Source: Lachnospiraceae bacterium (GTDB lineage: Bacteria; Bacillota; Clostridia; Lachnospirales; Lachnospiraceae). From it: 57,491 nt of DNA. The notes under the pieces were generated by a model. That model had not been told where the DNA came from and searched no databases. It worked only from the letters and a program-made list of their open reading frames with translations. The position numbers and the translations under genes were made by a program. Below, one piece after another: positions 8,608 through 17,234 of the stretch. The stretch spans positions 1 to 57,491 of the forward strand of contig SFEV01000010.1 in the NCBI GenBank assembly GCA_004557975.1. The letters run 5' to 3'. Positions within the stretch are counted from its first letter, which is position 1. Every line of letters begins with the position of its first letter.

Positions 8608-9531
8608 CTAACCTCTTCCCTTTGTCAATCCACGTGCAAACAGTGTTGACAGACCATTCAGCGCAAGTACAAACACAAGAAGTACGACGGCTGTGGCATA
8701 TGCCTGTTCCATATGCAGACCTTCACTGGAAAGCACATACATATGTACCGCCAGCGATCTTCCGGATCCAAACAGACTGGACGGAATTTTCGCAACCGAT
8801 CCGGCTGTGTATAAAAGCGCCGCCGTCTCACCGACGATTCTTCCTGTTGCCAGTACGACACCGGACAGAATACCCGGGATTGCCGCCGGCAACACAACAC
8901 AGAAAATTGTGCGGAGCTTTCCTGCTCCCAGTCCGAAGGAAGCTTCTCTGTAAGAATCCGGCACACCGATCAGAGCTTCCTCTGTTGTGCGGATAATCAG
9001 AGGAAGAATCATAATGACAAGCGTCATGGAGCCGGACAGCAGCGAATAACCCCAGTGGAGGGCTGTGCTGAAAAACAGCAGTCCGAACAGACCATATATA
9101 ATAGAAGGAATACCCTGGAGTGTCTCTGCTGTGATTCGGATCAGCGATACGAGACGGCTTCCTTTCTTCGCATACTCCACGAGGTAAATAGCTGCGAAGA
9201 TTCCAAGCGGAACTGCAATCACCAGAGCCAGTGCCGTGATAACCAGCGTATTGACAAGAGCCGGCATCAGCGAAACATTGTCCGAGTTATAGGTCAGTGA
9301 AAATAATTCCGGTGTAAGATGACGCAGACCCTTTACAGTAATAAATCCAACCAGGAAGACAAGAACCGCCATGGTAAGCAGCGCTGCAAGCCACACGATT
9401 CCTGCCACAAGCGCCGAAAGCGGATGATACTTGATCAGATTCATTGCCGCTTTTTTCTTTCCCGGTCTGTTATTCGGGGCTGAATCATTCTTTTTCTCTG
9501 AATTGGTTTCTATAGTTCTCTCTTTAGTCAT
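8608..9531 (-). CDS. pstA: Phosphate ABC transporter permease PstA
   Basis: 307 residues with a charged, extended N-terminus of about 40 residues and six predicted membrane segments. The conserved coupling region (EALIGVPDSYREASFGLGAG) matches PstA/PstC permeases. It overlaps the end of pstC by 8 bp, indicating coupled translation, and pairs with PstC as the membrane channel for phosphate. Confidence 0.95.
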   Translation of the reverse strand: MTKERTIETNSEKKNDSAPNNRPGKKKAAMNLIKYHPLSALVAGIVWLAALLTMAVLVFLVGFITVKGLRHLTPELFSLTYNSDNVSLMPALVNTLVITALALVIAVPLGIFAAIYLVEYAKKGSRLVSLIRITAETLQGIPSIIYGLFGLLFFSTALHWGYSLLSGSMTLVIMILPLIIRTTEEALIGVPDSYREASFGLGAGKLRTIFCVVLPAAIPGILSGVVLATGRIVGETAALLYTAGSVAKIPSSLFGSGRSLAVHMYVLSSEGLHMEQAYATAVVLLVFVLALNGLSTLFARGLTKGRG

Positions 9532-10381
9532 AAGCTGATCTCCGTTTCAGTGCCGACACGCAGAGGTTGATAATCAGGATGAAAACAAACAGGACGACTC
9601 CCGTTGCGATCAGGGCCTCTCTGTGCAGATCTGCGGCATATCCCATTTCCATGACAATGTTTGCTGTCATGGTACGCAGACCCTTCATGATTCCCTGCGG
9701 CATCCATGTCTGGTTGCCGGCTACCATGATTACCGCCATCGTCTCTCCGATGGAACGGCCGATTCCAAGTACGATTCCTGCAATGACTCCCGACTTTGCT
9801 GCCGGAAGAACGGTAAAAAACACACTTCTTTCGTGGGTTGCTCCCAGCGCCAGCGCCCCCTCATAATAGCTGGTCGGTACGCTGCGAAGCGCAGGCTCCA
9901 CGACGCCGGTGACTGTCGGAAGAATCATGATGCCCAGCAGGATTGACGCTGTCAGCATCGTGCTTCCGTCATGTCCGGTCAGATCGCGCATCAGCGGCAC
10001 AATCAGAACCAGACCGAAAAATCCGTACACAACAGACGGGATTCCCGCCATCAGGTTTACCATTGCCTTCAGAATCGGATACAGCTTCTTCGGACAGTAG
10101 AATGCGAGGAAGACGGCCGTCAGGAGTGCAGTCGGCACTCCGATAATCACAGATCCCGCTGTAACGTATATGCTGCCCAGAATAAACGGCAGGATTCCAT
10201 ACAGATTGTTCGACGGCTTCCATTTCTGTCCCAGCAGGAAATCGGGAATCCCGATTTTCAGCATGGCCGGTATGCCGTTTGAAAAAAGGAAAATACAGAT
10301 CAGTGCAACCGCAAGCACGGAAGCAAAAGCTGCAATCAGAAATACGAAACGCATGATCTGCTCGGTCAGCTTGCCTTTCAT
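9524..10381 (-). CDS. pstC: Phosphate ABC transporter permease PstC
   Basis: 285 residues from the ATG at 10381. The ATG at 10387 directly abuts AGGAGG and is too close, so the second is preferred. Six membrane segments and the PstC loop with PALRSVPTSYYEGALALGA are seen; GIPSVVYGFFGLV is a PstC hallmark. It is the first gene after the pstS stem-loop. Confidence 0.95.
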   Translation of the reverse strand: MKGKLTEQIMRFVFLIAAFASVLAVALICIFLFSNGIPAMLKIGIPDFLLGQKWKPSNNLYGILPFILGSIYVTAGSVIIGVPTALLTAVFLAFYCPKKLYPILKAMVNLMAGIPSVVYGFFGLVLIVPLMRDLTGHDGSTMLTASILLGIMILPTVTGVVEPALRSVPTSYYEGALALGATHERSVFFTVLPAAKSGVIAGIVLGIGRSIGETMAVIMVAGNQTWMPQGIMKGLRTMTANIVMEMGYAADLHREALIATGVVLFVFILIINLCVSALKRRSAYD

Positions 10382-10451
10382 AGACATCCTCCTGTTATGT
10401 ATTACGGAGCTTCTGCAGATTATCTGCTGTCCGTTTCAATTTCAATAATTT

Positions 10452-10486
10452 CGCGGATGCAGACTTTTTACAGTCTGCAAACCGCG
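10452..10486 (-). terminator. Stem-loop between pstS and pstC
   Basis: CGCGG-A-TGCAGACT pairs with AGTCTGCA-AA-CCGCG around a TTTTAC loop, 21 bp after the pstS stop. There is no long U-run on the minus strand, so it is more likely a partial terminator or 3' stabiliser that keeps pstS mRNA above pstCAB-phoU than a full stop. Confidence 0.6.
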
Positions 10487-10506
10487 TATTTTATTTCAGA
10501 TCTTTT

Positions 10507-11361
10507 TTACTGCAGCTCTTCCCATGTAGTAATTTCGCCTGTGTAAATTGCCTTTACCTGCTCGCTTGTCAGCTCTTCCACACCACTCTCATTGTTTACG
10601 ATCACGGCGATACCATCCTGTGCAATCACAGTTGCTGTCAGACCTGCTTCAATCTCGCTGTCCTTCACTTCGCGGGATGCCATACCGATATCACACAGAC
10701 CATCGATAGCAGATGTCATACCTGTTGTGGAATCACTCTGCTGAACTTCGATCTCCACCTTGTCGTTCACTGCAGCGTAAGCTTCTGCAAGTTTCTCCAT
10801 AACCGGTGTTACAGAAGAGGAACCAGCCACTACGACCTTGCCCTCTGCTTCTCCGCCTTCAAACTGTGCCGGCTCTCCTACGGAAATATATCCGTTCTCT
10901 GCCACAACTGCCTGTCCTTCTTCGCTGAGAATGTATGCGATGAAGTCTGCTGCCGCATCGCTCACTTCTGCTGTTGTTGCGATATTGAACGGACGTACCA
11001 CCTTGTAGTCACCTGAAATAATATTCTCAGCCGTTGCCTCTGCTCCGTCGATCTTTACTGCTGTTACAGAGTCATTCAGAGAACCGAGAGAGATGTATCC
11101 GATTGCATTTACATCGCCTTCTACTGTGCTCATCATAACGGATGTGCTGTTTGTGATCTTTGCTGCCTCTGTTGTATTGTCAATTTTGTTTCCGTCTGCA
11201 TCCTTTTCCTCAACGCCAAACAGCTCGATGAATGCTCCTCTTGTACCTGAACCGTCTTCTCTTGAGCAGATTGTGATATCTCCCTCTGCTGCTGCCAGTG
11301 CTGTCATTCCAACACATGCTGTCATCATTGCTGCCATTGCCATTGCTACTGCTTTCTTCAT
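10507..11361 (-). CDS. pstS: Phosphate-binding protein PstS, circularly permuted
   Basis: 284 residues with a signal peptide (1-24, cut near ALAAAEG) and AAGGAGA upstream. The two halves of PstS are in reversed order. The part normally in the second half comes first: SREDGSGTR (33-41), IGYISLGSLN (87-96), NIISGDYKVVRP (113-123). The normal first half comes last: GSSSVTPV (180-187), IGMASREVKDSE (225-236), and YTGEITTWEEL (273-283) at the very end. In canonical PstS the TWEEL element runs straight into the RxDGSGT element, so the old junction is now the termini. Every phosphate-ligand segment is kept, and position before pstCAB makes phosphate binding likely. No lipobox cysteine is evident. 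Confidence 0.88.
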   Translation of the reverse strand: MKKAVAMAMAAMMTACVGMTALAAAEGDITICSREDGSGTRGAFIELFGVEEKDADGNKIDNTTEAAKITNSTSVMMSTVEGDVNAIGYISLGSLNDSVTAVKIDGAEATAENIISGDYKVVRPFNIATTAEVSDAAADFIAYILSEEGQAVVAENGYISVGEPAQFEGGEAEGKVVVAGSSSVTPVMEKLAEAYAAVNDKVEIEVQQSDSTTGMTSAIDGLCDIGMASREVKDSEIEAGLTATVIAQDGIAVIVNNESGVEELTSEQVKAIYTGEITTWEELQ

Positions 11362-11469
11362 ACTTTGTCTCCTTTTCTTCGCGCAGGCTGTTCTTCTTAT
11401 TCTTTCTGCTGCGCGATCTCACTGTAAACTTGTAGCTTTCTTCTTCGTAACTCTCACGTTACAGTCAGA

Positions 11470-11555
11470 ATTTTAAAGTGAGAATGTAAAATACAAAATC
11501 TGCGGAAAGTAAAAGAAATGTAAATTCACCGTAATAGAAAAGTGAGAAATGTAAA
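11470..11555 (-). promoter_or_regulatory. Pho box region and -10 element of pstS
   Basis: On the minus strand TTTAC-type half sites lie at 11555-11551, 11535-11531 (ATTAC), 11524-11520, 11513-11509 and 11490-11486; three consecutive ones are exactly 11 bp apart. A -10-like TAAAAT is at 11475-11470, the same distance after the last half site as in the Na/Pi promoter. The blocks AGTGAGAA(A)TGTAAAA are also repeated at 11478 and 11541. Confidence 0.6.
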
Positions 11556-11560
11556 AGAAA

Positions 11561-11638
11561 GCTGTCCCGGAATGTGTAAGATGCCCTGCATATACGCTGT
11601 CAGTACAGCAAAGCATTTTACATTCATTCCGGGACAGC
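11561..11638 (-). terminator. Long-stem terminator after hflC
   Basis: A perfect 14-bp stem GCTGTCCCGGAATG/CATTCCGGGACAGC (11561-11574 and 11625-11638) continues inward with TGTAA/TTACA and GATGC/GCATT pairs and an inner CTGT/ACAG hairpin. On the minus strand TTTCTTTTAC follows, 33 bp after the hflC stop. It isolates hflKC from pstS and could also work in the other direction (CCTTTT). Confidence 0.75.
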
Positions 11639-11670
11639 CTTTTCGGTCCTTTTTATGGTTCGGGCAGTCC

Positions 11671-12540
11671 TTACTCCCCGTACCCTGCAAAAATCTGTGC
11701 GATCGGTGAGTCAGATGACAGAATCACCGTCTTATTTCCGCCCTGCATGGACTGACGCAGAGCATCAAGACTGCGCACGAAGGAGTAGAACTCTGTCTTC
11801 TCCTGTGTATCATACGCTTCGGAGAGAATACGCATGTATTCAGCTTCTCCCTCCGCAATCAGAATCTCCGCCTGCTTTTTCGCCTCGGAAATACTGATGG
11901 CCACTTCCTTGTCCGTCGTATTGCGGATCACCTGTGCCTCGGAATTACCCTCGGCAGTATATGTAGCTGCGATATTATCGCGCTCTGAAATCATACGCTC
12001 ATAGACGGCCGCCTTGTTATCCTCCGGCAGGTCAAGCTGCTTCGTCTCAAACATCATAAGCTCCACGCCGTACTGCTCCATATTGTCATCAATCTCATCC
12101 ATGACCATCGCCGACAGTTCTCCGTCACGGCTCGTGATGACCTCGTCCTGGGACATGCTGCTGATCGCATTTTTCAGTGCGTTGTAGACAGCCGTGTTGA
12201 TACGTCCCTCAGCATTCGTCACGGAACCGTTTAGGGACTGTGCAAATCTCATCGGATCTGACACTCTCCAGAGTACGTAGCTGTCTGTAATCATCGTCTT
12301 TTTGTCTCTCGTAATGACCTCCGACGGTGTCAGATCATACAGCAGCGTCTGTCTCGGAAACGTATCTGTAGTCTGTATAAACGGAATTTTCAGGCTCAGC
12401 CCCGGCTCATCAATCACCCTGCTGATCCGGCCAAACTGGCGCACAAGGCTGTACTGGTTCTCCGCTGTCACCACAAGGGAGGACGCAAGCAGCACAAGTG
12501 CAATCACTGCAATTACGACTGCTATCACCTTTTTCTTCAT
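11671..12540 (-). CDS. hflC: Protease modulator HflC (SPFH/Band 7)
   Basis: 289 residues: one N-terminal membrane segment (about 4-24), then an SPFH domain and a coiled coil rich in Glu/Ala (AEGNSEAQ..KKQAEILIAEGEAEYMRIL). The order hflK-hflC, 6 bp apart, is standard. HflK and HflC form a large membrane cage that restrains FtsH in E. coli; in this organism the role is inferred. A Band-7 pair in Firmicutes could also act as a flotillin-like scaffold. Confidence 0.85.
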   Translation of the reverse strand: MKKKVIAVVIAVIALVLLASSLVVTAENQYSLVRQFGRISRVIDEPGLSLKIPFIQTTDTFPRQTLLYDLTPSEVITRDKKTMITDSYVLWRVSDPMRFAQSLNGSVTNAEGRINTAVYNALKNAISSMSQDEVITSRDGELSAMVMDEIDDNMEQYGVELMMFETKQLDLPEDNKAAVYERMISERDNIAATYTAEGNSEAQVIRNTTDKEVAISISEAKKQAEILIAEGEAEYMRILSEAYDTQEKTEFYSFVRSLDALRQSMQGGNKTVILSSDSPIAQIFAGYGE

Positions 12541-12546
12541 ATTTTA

Positions 12547-13521
12547 TTATTTACCTCCTGTTTCCACTTCTGTCTCCTGCTGAACCTGCACGCCGGCCAT
12601 ATCCGCAAAGGAATCCAGCGGCAGAACCTTCTCCACGCCGCTTCCATCATCGATAATGACTTTCAGTTCCGGAAGCACATCCTCCATCGCCTCGAAGAAC
12701 ATGCGCTGCTTCGTCACAACCGGATTCTTCTCATACTCCTCATACATCGCCTTAAAGCGCGCCACCTGTGCCTCGGCCTCATTGATCCGCGTCTGCTTCT
12801 GTGCCTCGGCATCCTTGATGATCTCGTCTGCCTGTGCCTTGGCAGCCGGAATCTTTTCATTGCGGTATTTGTTGGCATTGTTCAGAGCCGTCTCCTTACC
12901 CTGCTTCGCAGTCTCCACTGCCTTGAACGCCTGCATAACCTCCTGAGTCGGCGGCTCGGAATCCTGGATGGTAATATTGACCAGTGCCAGTCCGATATCC
13001 TGTTCCTCCAGCTTTTTCAGAATCATCGCCTTGATCGCAGCCTGAATCTCCGCCTTTCCTGTGGTCAGAACGCTGTCCACATCGTAGCTGCCGATCACCG
13101 TACGGATACTGCTCTGTGAGATATTCTTCAGAATGTCCTCCGGCGCTCCGGATGCATACAGATATTTCACCGGGTCGGAGATGCGGTATTCCACGAAGAA
13201 ATCCACGTTGATAAAATTGTAATCTGAAGTAATCATGACGGATTCCTCATCCACGGATTCGTTCGTCGCCGTATCGTACCCGATGGAAAAGCCCTGAATC
13301 GTCGTGTTCACCTTCCTGACCTGCTGAATCAGCGGTATCTTGAAATGGAGTCCCTTTTCCGAGACTGTCTTTGCCTCTCCGAAGGTGACAACAACCGCCT
13401 CCTCCTGCTCCTCAATCTGATACCACATACCTGTGCTGAAGATGGAAATGACGGCCAGCGCTGCCACAGCAATCGCCACATACTTCACCTTTTTCAGTAT
13501 GTTTCCTTTATCAAATTTCAT
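12547..13521 (-). CDS. hflK: Protease modulator HflK (SPFH/Band 7)
   Basis: 324 residues. A membrane segment (about 12-31) is followed by an SPFH domain (EEQEEAVVVTFGEAKTVSEK) and a long Ala/Glu/Lys coiled coil (about 215-285). The motif NITIQDSEPPTQEVMQAF is typical of HflK. It is first in a two-gene unit with hflC and has a promoter candidate at 13629-13658. Confidence 0.87.
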   Translation of the reverse strand: MKFDKGNILKKVKYVAIAVAALAVISIFSTGMWYQIEEQEEAVVVTFGEAKTVSEKGLHFKIPLIQQVRKVNTTIQGFSIGYDTATNESVDEESVMITSDYNFINVDFFVEYRISDPVKYLYASGAPEDILKNISQSSIRTVIGSYDVDSVLTTGKAEIQAAIKAMILKKLEEQDIGLALVNITIQDSEPPTQEVMQAFKAVETAKQGKETALNNANKYRNEKIPAAKAQADEIIKDAEAQKQTRINEAEAQVARFKAMYEEYEKNPVVTKQRMFFEAMEDVLPELKVIIDDGSGVEKVLPLDSFADMAGVQVQQETEVETGGK

Positions 13522-13628
13522 TCCTGCACTTTCCCTCCTTTGTAAATTTCTCCTAACAGAAAACGTATATACAAAAAGCCCTCCCCAAACAGAAATCTGT
13601 GAATATTCTGTGATCAGGGAGTAGCCTC

Positions 13629-13658
13629 ATAATACTATACATAGCGGTGTATTGGCAA
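13629..13658 (-). promoter_or_regulatory. Promoter candidate for hflKC
   Basis: TTGCCA (13658-13653), 18 nt, TATTAT (13634-13629) on the minus strand. An imperfect dyad CTCCC/GGGGAG lies further down in the leader around 13578-13621. Confidence 0.45.
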
Positions 13659-13711
13659 TAGATAATTCCGGTGAAATACTTAATTTTTTCTAAACAAAAA
13701 ACAGATAATTC

Positions 13712-14314
13712 TTATTTAATCTCCACAATTCTCGTACAGATGCGCTCCAGCAGCGCATCACTGTGGCTGACAGCCACAAGTCCCAGGTTTCTCTTCTTTA
13801 CCTCATCCAGAAGAAAATTCCAGATCTGGCTCTGGGTAATCAGGTCCAGCATCGTGCTGATCTCATCGGCCATCAGAAATCGGGTGCGTTCACCGAGAGC
13901 CCTGGCAATACAGAAGCGCTGCAGCTCGCCGCCGGAGAGCTCCGTCGGAAACCGCTCCTTCCATGCCTCCTCAATCCCCAGTCCCTCTACCGTACGGTCG
14001 CTGACACGGTCACCCTCCTCCAGCACAGTCCGCATCCTTCTGCGTGGATTCACAGCCAGCTCCGGGTGCTGCCAGATCATCTGCACCGGACAGTAGCCGC
14101 GAATTGCTGACACCGGTTTCCCGTCCAGCAAAACCTCTCCCGACGTGGGCTTCTCATATCCTGCCAGAAGACGGCAGAGAGTGGTCTTGCCGATGCCGCT
14201 TTTGCCCCGCAGCCCGATTCTTTCCCCTTCCTGTACTTCAAAGGAGACGTTGTCGAGAATCCACGGCCCATCATCTTTATATCGGAATGAAACATTTTTT
14301 GCCTGCAATACCAT
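13712..14314 (-). CDS. Short ABC transporter ATPase, nickel/peptide type (second ATPase)
   Basis: 200 residues. Walker A is GKSGIGKTT, the signature ELSGGELQRFCIARAL and Walker B FLMADEIST; note the unusual ADEIST in place of DEPTS. It lacks the C-terminal oligopeptide extension seen in its partner and is well short of the usual 260-320 residues of DppF/OppF, resembling NikE-like versions. It is the last gene of the operon, 6 bp after its partner. Confidence 0.85.
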   Translation of the reverse strand: MVLQAKNVSFRYKDDGPWILDNVSFEVQEGERIGLRGKSGIGKTTLCRLLAGYEKPTSGEVLLDGKPVSAIRGYCPVQMIWQHPELAVNPRRRMRTVLEEGDRVSDRTVEGLGIEEAWKERFPTELSGGELQRFCIARALGERTRFLMADEISTMLDLITQSQIWNFLLDEVKKRNLGLVAVSHSDALLERICTRIVEIK

Positions 14315-14320
14315 ACTGCT

Positions 14321-15328
14321 TTATCTCTCTTTCTGCTGCCATTCAATTTCACATCTGCTGCCTGTTTCTGCTCCGGTCCGCCCTGATAATACACAACGGA
14401 CACGTCCTGTTCCCGACGTTTTCCACTCCGGCTTTTCTGTACACTTTTCCGTAAAGTAAGGGCATCTCGGTCCGAAGGGACAGCCCTTCGGCATCGATTT
14501 TACATACGGCTGTGTGCCGGGAATGGGCTCAAATCCATGCTGCGGCATTGCACGCCACAGTGCCCTGGAGTAGGGATGTCCCAGCGTCTCACAGGAACGG
14601 AAGTTCTTCGCATCTGTCTCCTCCACTGTCGTCCCCGCATAAAATACGGCAATTCTGTCTGCCGTCTCAATGGCCAGCTCCAGATCATGGGTAATCAGCA
14701 GCACTCCTGCGCCAAGATCCGCCAGCTCACGGAAATGCCCCATGGCGCGCTTTGCAGCAGAAATGTGAAGTCCCGGTGTGGGCTCGTCCGCAATGACCAG
14801 CTTCGGATTGCCCATCAGCGCCGTGGAATTCATAATACGGCGGGTCATACCTCCGGAGAGTTCAAAGGGATACAGCTCCTGTACCTTCAGATCCAGCTCA
14901 TACTCCGTAAAAATACGATCCAGCTTCTCCCTGGATTTCCTGTCATTTTTCCCTTTTCTGATCTGCGGTCCCGTCTTCATCAGAGGATCCAGGTAGGCTG
15001 TGCTCTGGGGCACAAGAACGATCTCCTCTCCACGCAGCTTTTTCAGCATTTTTTCTGTCAGCACCACTCCATTGTACAGGATCTCGCCTCCCAACGATGC
15101 ATTGTAGGGAAGAATGCCCAGTACCGCATGGGCGAGAAGGCTCTTGCCTGACCCGCTGGATCCGACAATGGCCACAATCTCTCCCGGCCGCACCGTCACA
15201 TCCAGATCCCGGATCACATCAAGGTTTGTCTGGCGGAATCCCTTTTCGTACTGTTTGAAGGATATCTGCAGCCCTCTGATTTCCAGAACCGCTCTTTCTG
15301 TAATTTCCTTTTCCCTTTCGCTCCTCAT
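14321..15328 (-). CDS. ABC transporter ATPase, nickel/peptide type (DppD/NikD-like)
   Basis: 335 residues with GAGGAGA before the ATG. Walker A is GSSGSGKSLLAHAV, the signature ELSGGMTRRIMNSTAL and Walker B LVIADEPTPGL. The C-terminal oligopeptide/dipeptide extension with GCPFGPRCPYFTEKC is present. This C-terminal Cys motif is common in peptide and nickel importers. It forms an ATPase pair with the 200-residue protein downstream. Confidence 0.9.
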   Translation of the reverse strand: MRSEREKEITERAVLEIRGLQISFKQYEKGFRQTNLDVIRDLDVTVRPGEIVAIVGSSGSGKSLLAHAVLGILPYNASLGGEILYNGVVLTEKMLKKLRGEEIVLVPQSTAYLDPLMKTGPQIRKGKNDRKSREKLDRIFTEYELDLKVQELYPFELSGGMTRRIMNSTALMGNPKLVIADEPTPGLHISAAKRAMGHFRELADLGAGVLLITHDLELAIETADRIAVFYAGTTVEETDAKNFRSCETLGHPYSRALWRAMPQHGFEPIPGTQPYVKSMPKGCPFGPRCPYFTEKCTEKPEWKTSGTGRVRCVLSGRTGAETGSRCEIEWQQKER

Positions 15329-15367
15329 AGTCTCCTCTGCACTCCTGTTCTGTTTCCCATCCTTCTG

Positions 15368-16192
15368 CTACTCATGCACGCTGTTCGGATCAATCAGCCT
15401 GCGCAGATTTTCTCCCAGCAGATAAAACAGCACCACTGTCAGCACTAGCGCTAGCCCCGGAAACAGGGCAAGCCACCATTTTCCCAGGACAAGGTATTTC
15501 ATGCTCTCCGAAAGAATAATTCCGATGGCCGGCTGCTCGCTGGTGAGCCCGAATCCAAGGAAGGTGACACTGGCCTCATGAAGAATTGCGTGAGGGAACA
15601 TCAGCACAAGTCCTACTGCAAATTGCGGTATCAGATGAGGCAGAATGTGATGAACTGCCACGTACCATCTGCTCTTTCCCAGTTTTCCGGCGATTCTGAC
15701 GTAGGTGCTTTCTTTCAGCTGCAGTACCTCCGCACGAATCAGGCGGGCGAGAGATGTCCAGTGAGTAAAGGCAACGCCGATCACAACTCCCTTCAGTCCG
15801 CGCCCCACTGCAACGGAAATCAGAATCAGCAAAAGCAGATGGGGTATTCCCATAATCAGATCAATCACCCAGGTGATCACACTGTCAGCACGCTTTCCGA
15901 GCGTCGCGGCACAGAGGCCGAGAATCAGAGCAATCACAGCGCTGATGCCTGCGGCAAGCGTTCCGATCAGAATACTCATGGAAAGGCCCTTCAGCGTTCG
16001 CGCAAACATATCGCGTCCCATCCAGTCCGTGCCAAAGGGATACCTAAAACACGGCAGCAGATTCTTTCTGGAAAAATCTGTGGTCCGCGCCGCTTCTGAG
16101 AATAAACTCCCGGAGACGGTAATTATAATAAGAAAGAACAAAGACAGAACAAGCCACAGCAGCATTGATTTTCTTCTATTCCATGTTTTCAC
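15368..16192 (-). CDS. ABC transporter permease (DppC/NikC-like)
   Basis: 274 residues with about six membrane segments. The N-terminal motif FRYPFGTDWMGRDMFART is the hallmark of DppC/OppC-type permeases, and HHILPHLIPQFAVG lies in the coupling loop. The start overlaps the end of the preceding permease gene by 4 bp (ATGA). Confidence 0.92.
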   Translation of the reverse strand: MKTWNRRKSMLLWLVLSLFFLIIITVSGSLFSEAARTTDFSRKNLLPCFRYPFGTDWMGRDMFARTLKGLSMSILIGTLAAGISAVIALILGLCAATLGKRADSVITWVIDLIMGIPHLLLLILISVAVGRGLKGVVIGVAFTHWTSLARLIRAEVLQLKESTYVRIAGKLGKSRWYVAVHHILPHLIPQFAVGLVLMFPHAILHEASVTFLGFGLTSEQPAIGIILSESMKYLVLGKWWLALFPGLALVLTVVLFYLLGENLRRLIDPNSVHE

Positions 16193-17184
16193 TGCACCGC
16201 TCCTCCTCTTCTGATTCTCGGATCCACAATCCCGTACAGAATATTGGCAATCAGATTGCCGCCGAATACAAACAGTGCACTGACGATTGTGATCGCCATC
16301 AGAAGCGGCATGTCACTGTTCAGGCCCGCCGTCACGGCAGCCTGTCCCATCCCTGCATAGGAAAATACCTGCTCCACCAGAACCGAGCCGCCGAAAATTT
16401 CACTGATCGAAGCAAACTGCAGCGTAATCGCCGGCAGAAGTACATTGCGAAGTCCGTGGCGCCGCACGATCTCCCATGTACTCTCCCCCCGCGCTCTGGC
16501 GAACAGCACGTAATCGCTCTCCAGAATATCTATCATTTTTTCTCTCGTGTGCAGTGCGATATTCGATACTCCCGTAATCGACAGCGTCACTGCCGGAAGA
16601 ATGGCATGGCGCAGACGGTCCAGCAGCGTCACCCCCTCCGACTCCAGCCCGATGGGAACACTGAGCCCGATGGGAAGCACCTTCATCCAGACGCCGAAAA
16701 TCATCAGAAGAAGCAGCGCCAGCCAGAACGCAGGTGTACTGGAAATCAGCACAGAATACCCTTTAATCAGCCGGTCCTGCCACCGCCCCCGGAACACTCC
16801 GGCCGTGATTCCCAGCACGAATCCGATCACACCGGACAGGATCCATGCTGTCACCATCAGAAAAAGGGAATTTTTCAGTTTCACTGCAATTACGTCTGCC
16901 ACCGGCTGACGATACTGCAGGGATACACCGAAATCTCCCCTGATAAAATCCTTTGCCCACGTCAGATACCGCTGTACCGGAGGGTCATTGACCCCCCAGT
17001 ATGCTTCCAGCTTCGCTTTCTGCTCCGCACTCATGGAGCCCAGCGCCGCCTGCCCCACATTTGCCTGCAGCGGATCGACCGGAGAAGCTGTCATGAGCGC
17101 GAATGCCGCGATGCTGACCGCGATGACCAGAAGCACCATCCGCACCAGATTTTTCCCTGTAAATATGAAAATATTCTTTCCCAC
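16189..17184 (-). CDS. ABC transporter permease (DppB/NikB-like)
   Basis: 331 residues from a GTG at 17184, which has AGGAGG 8 bases before it. The frame stays open to 17370, but that part overlaps the binding-protein gene and does not resemble a permease. Features are the N-terminal membrane segment with ASPVDPLQANVG, the large loop, and the C-terminal NILYGIVDPRIRRG typical of DppB. The local context is the five-gene importer. Confidence 0.9.
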   Translation of the reverse strand: MGKNIFIFTGKNLVRMVLLVIAVSIAAFALMTASPVDPLQANVGQAALGSMSAEQKAKLEAYWGVNDPPVQRYLTWAKDFIRGDFGVSLQYRQPVADVIAVKLKNSLFLMVTAWILSGVIGFVLGITAGVFRGRWQDRLIKGYSVLISSTPAFWLALLLLMIFGVWMKVLPIGLSVPIGLESEGVTLLDRLRHAILPAVTLSITGVSNIALHTREKMIDILESDYVLFARARGESTWEIVRRHGLRNVLLPAITLQFASISEIFGGSVLVEQVFSYAGMGQAAVTAGLNSDMPLLMAITIVSALFVFGGNLIANILYGIVDPRIRRGGAVQ

Positions 17185-17234
17185 CGCTGCTTCCTCCTCA
17201 TATATTTCTTTCTCAGGAGACCAGAAGGTACAGC

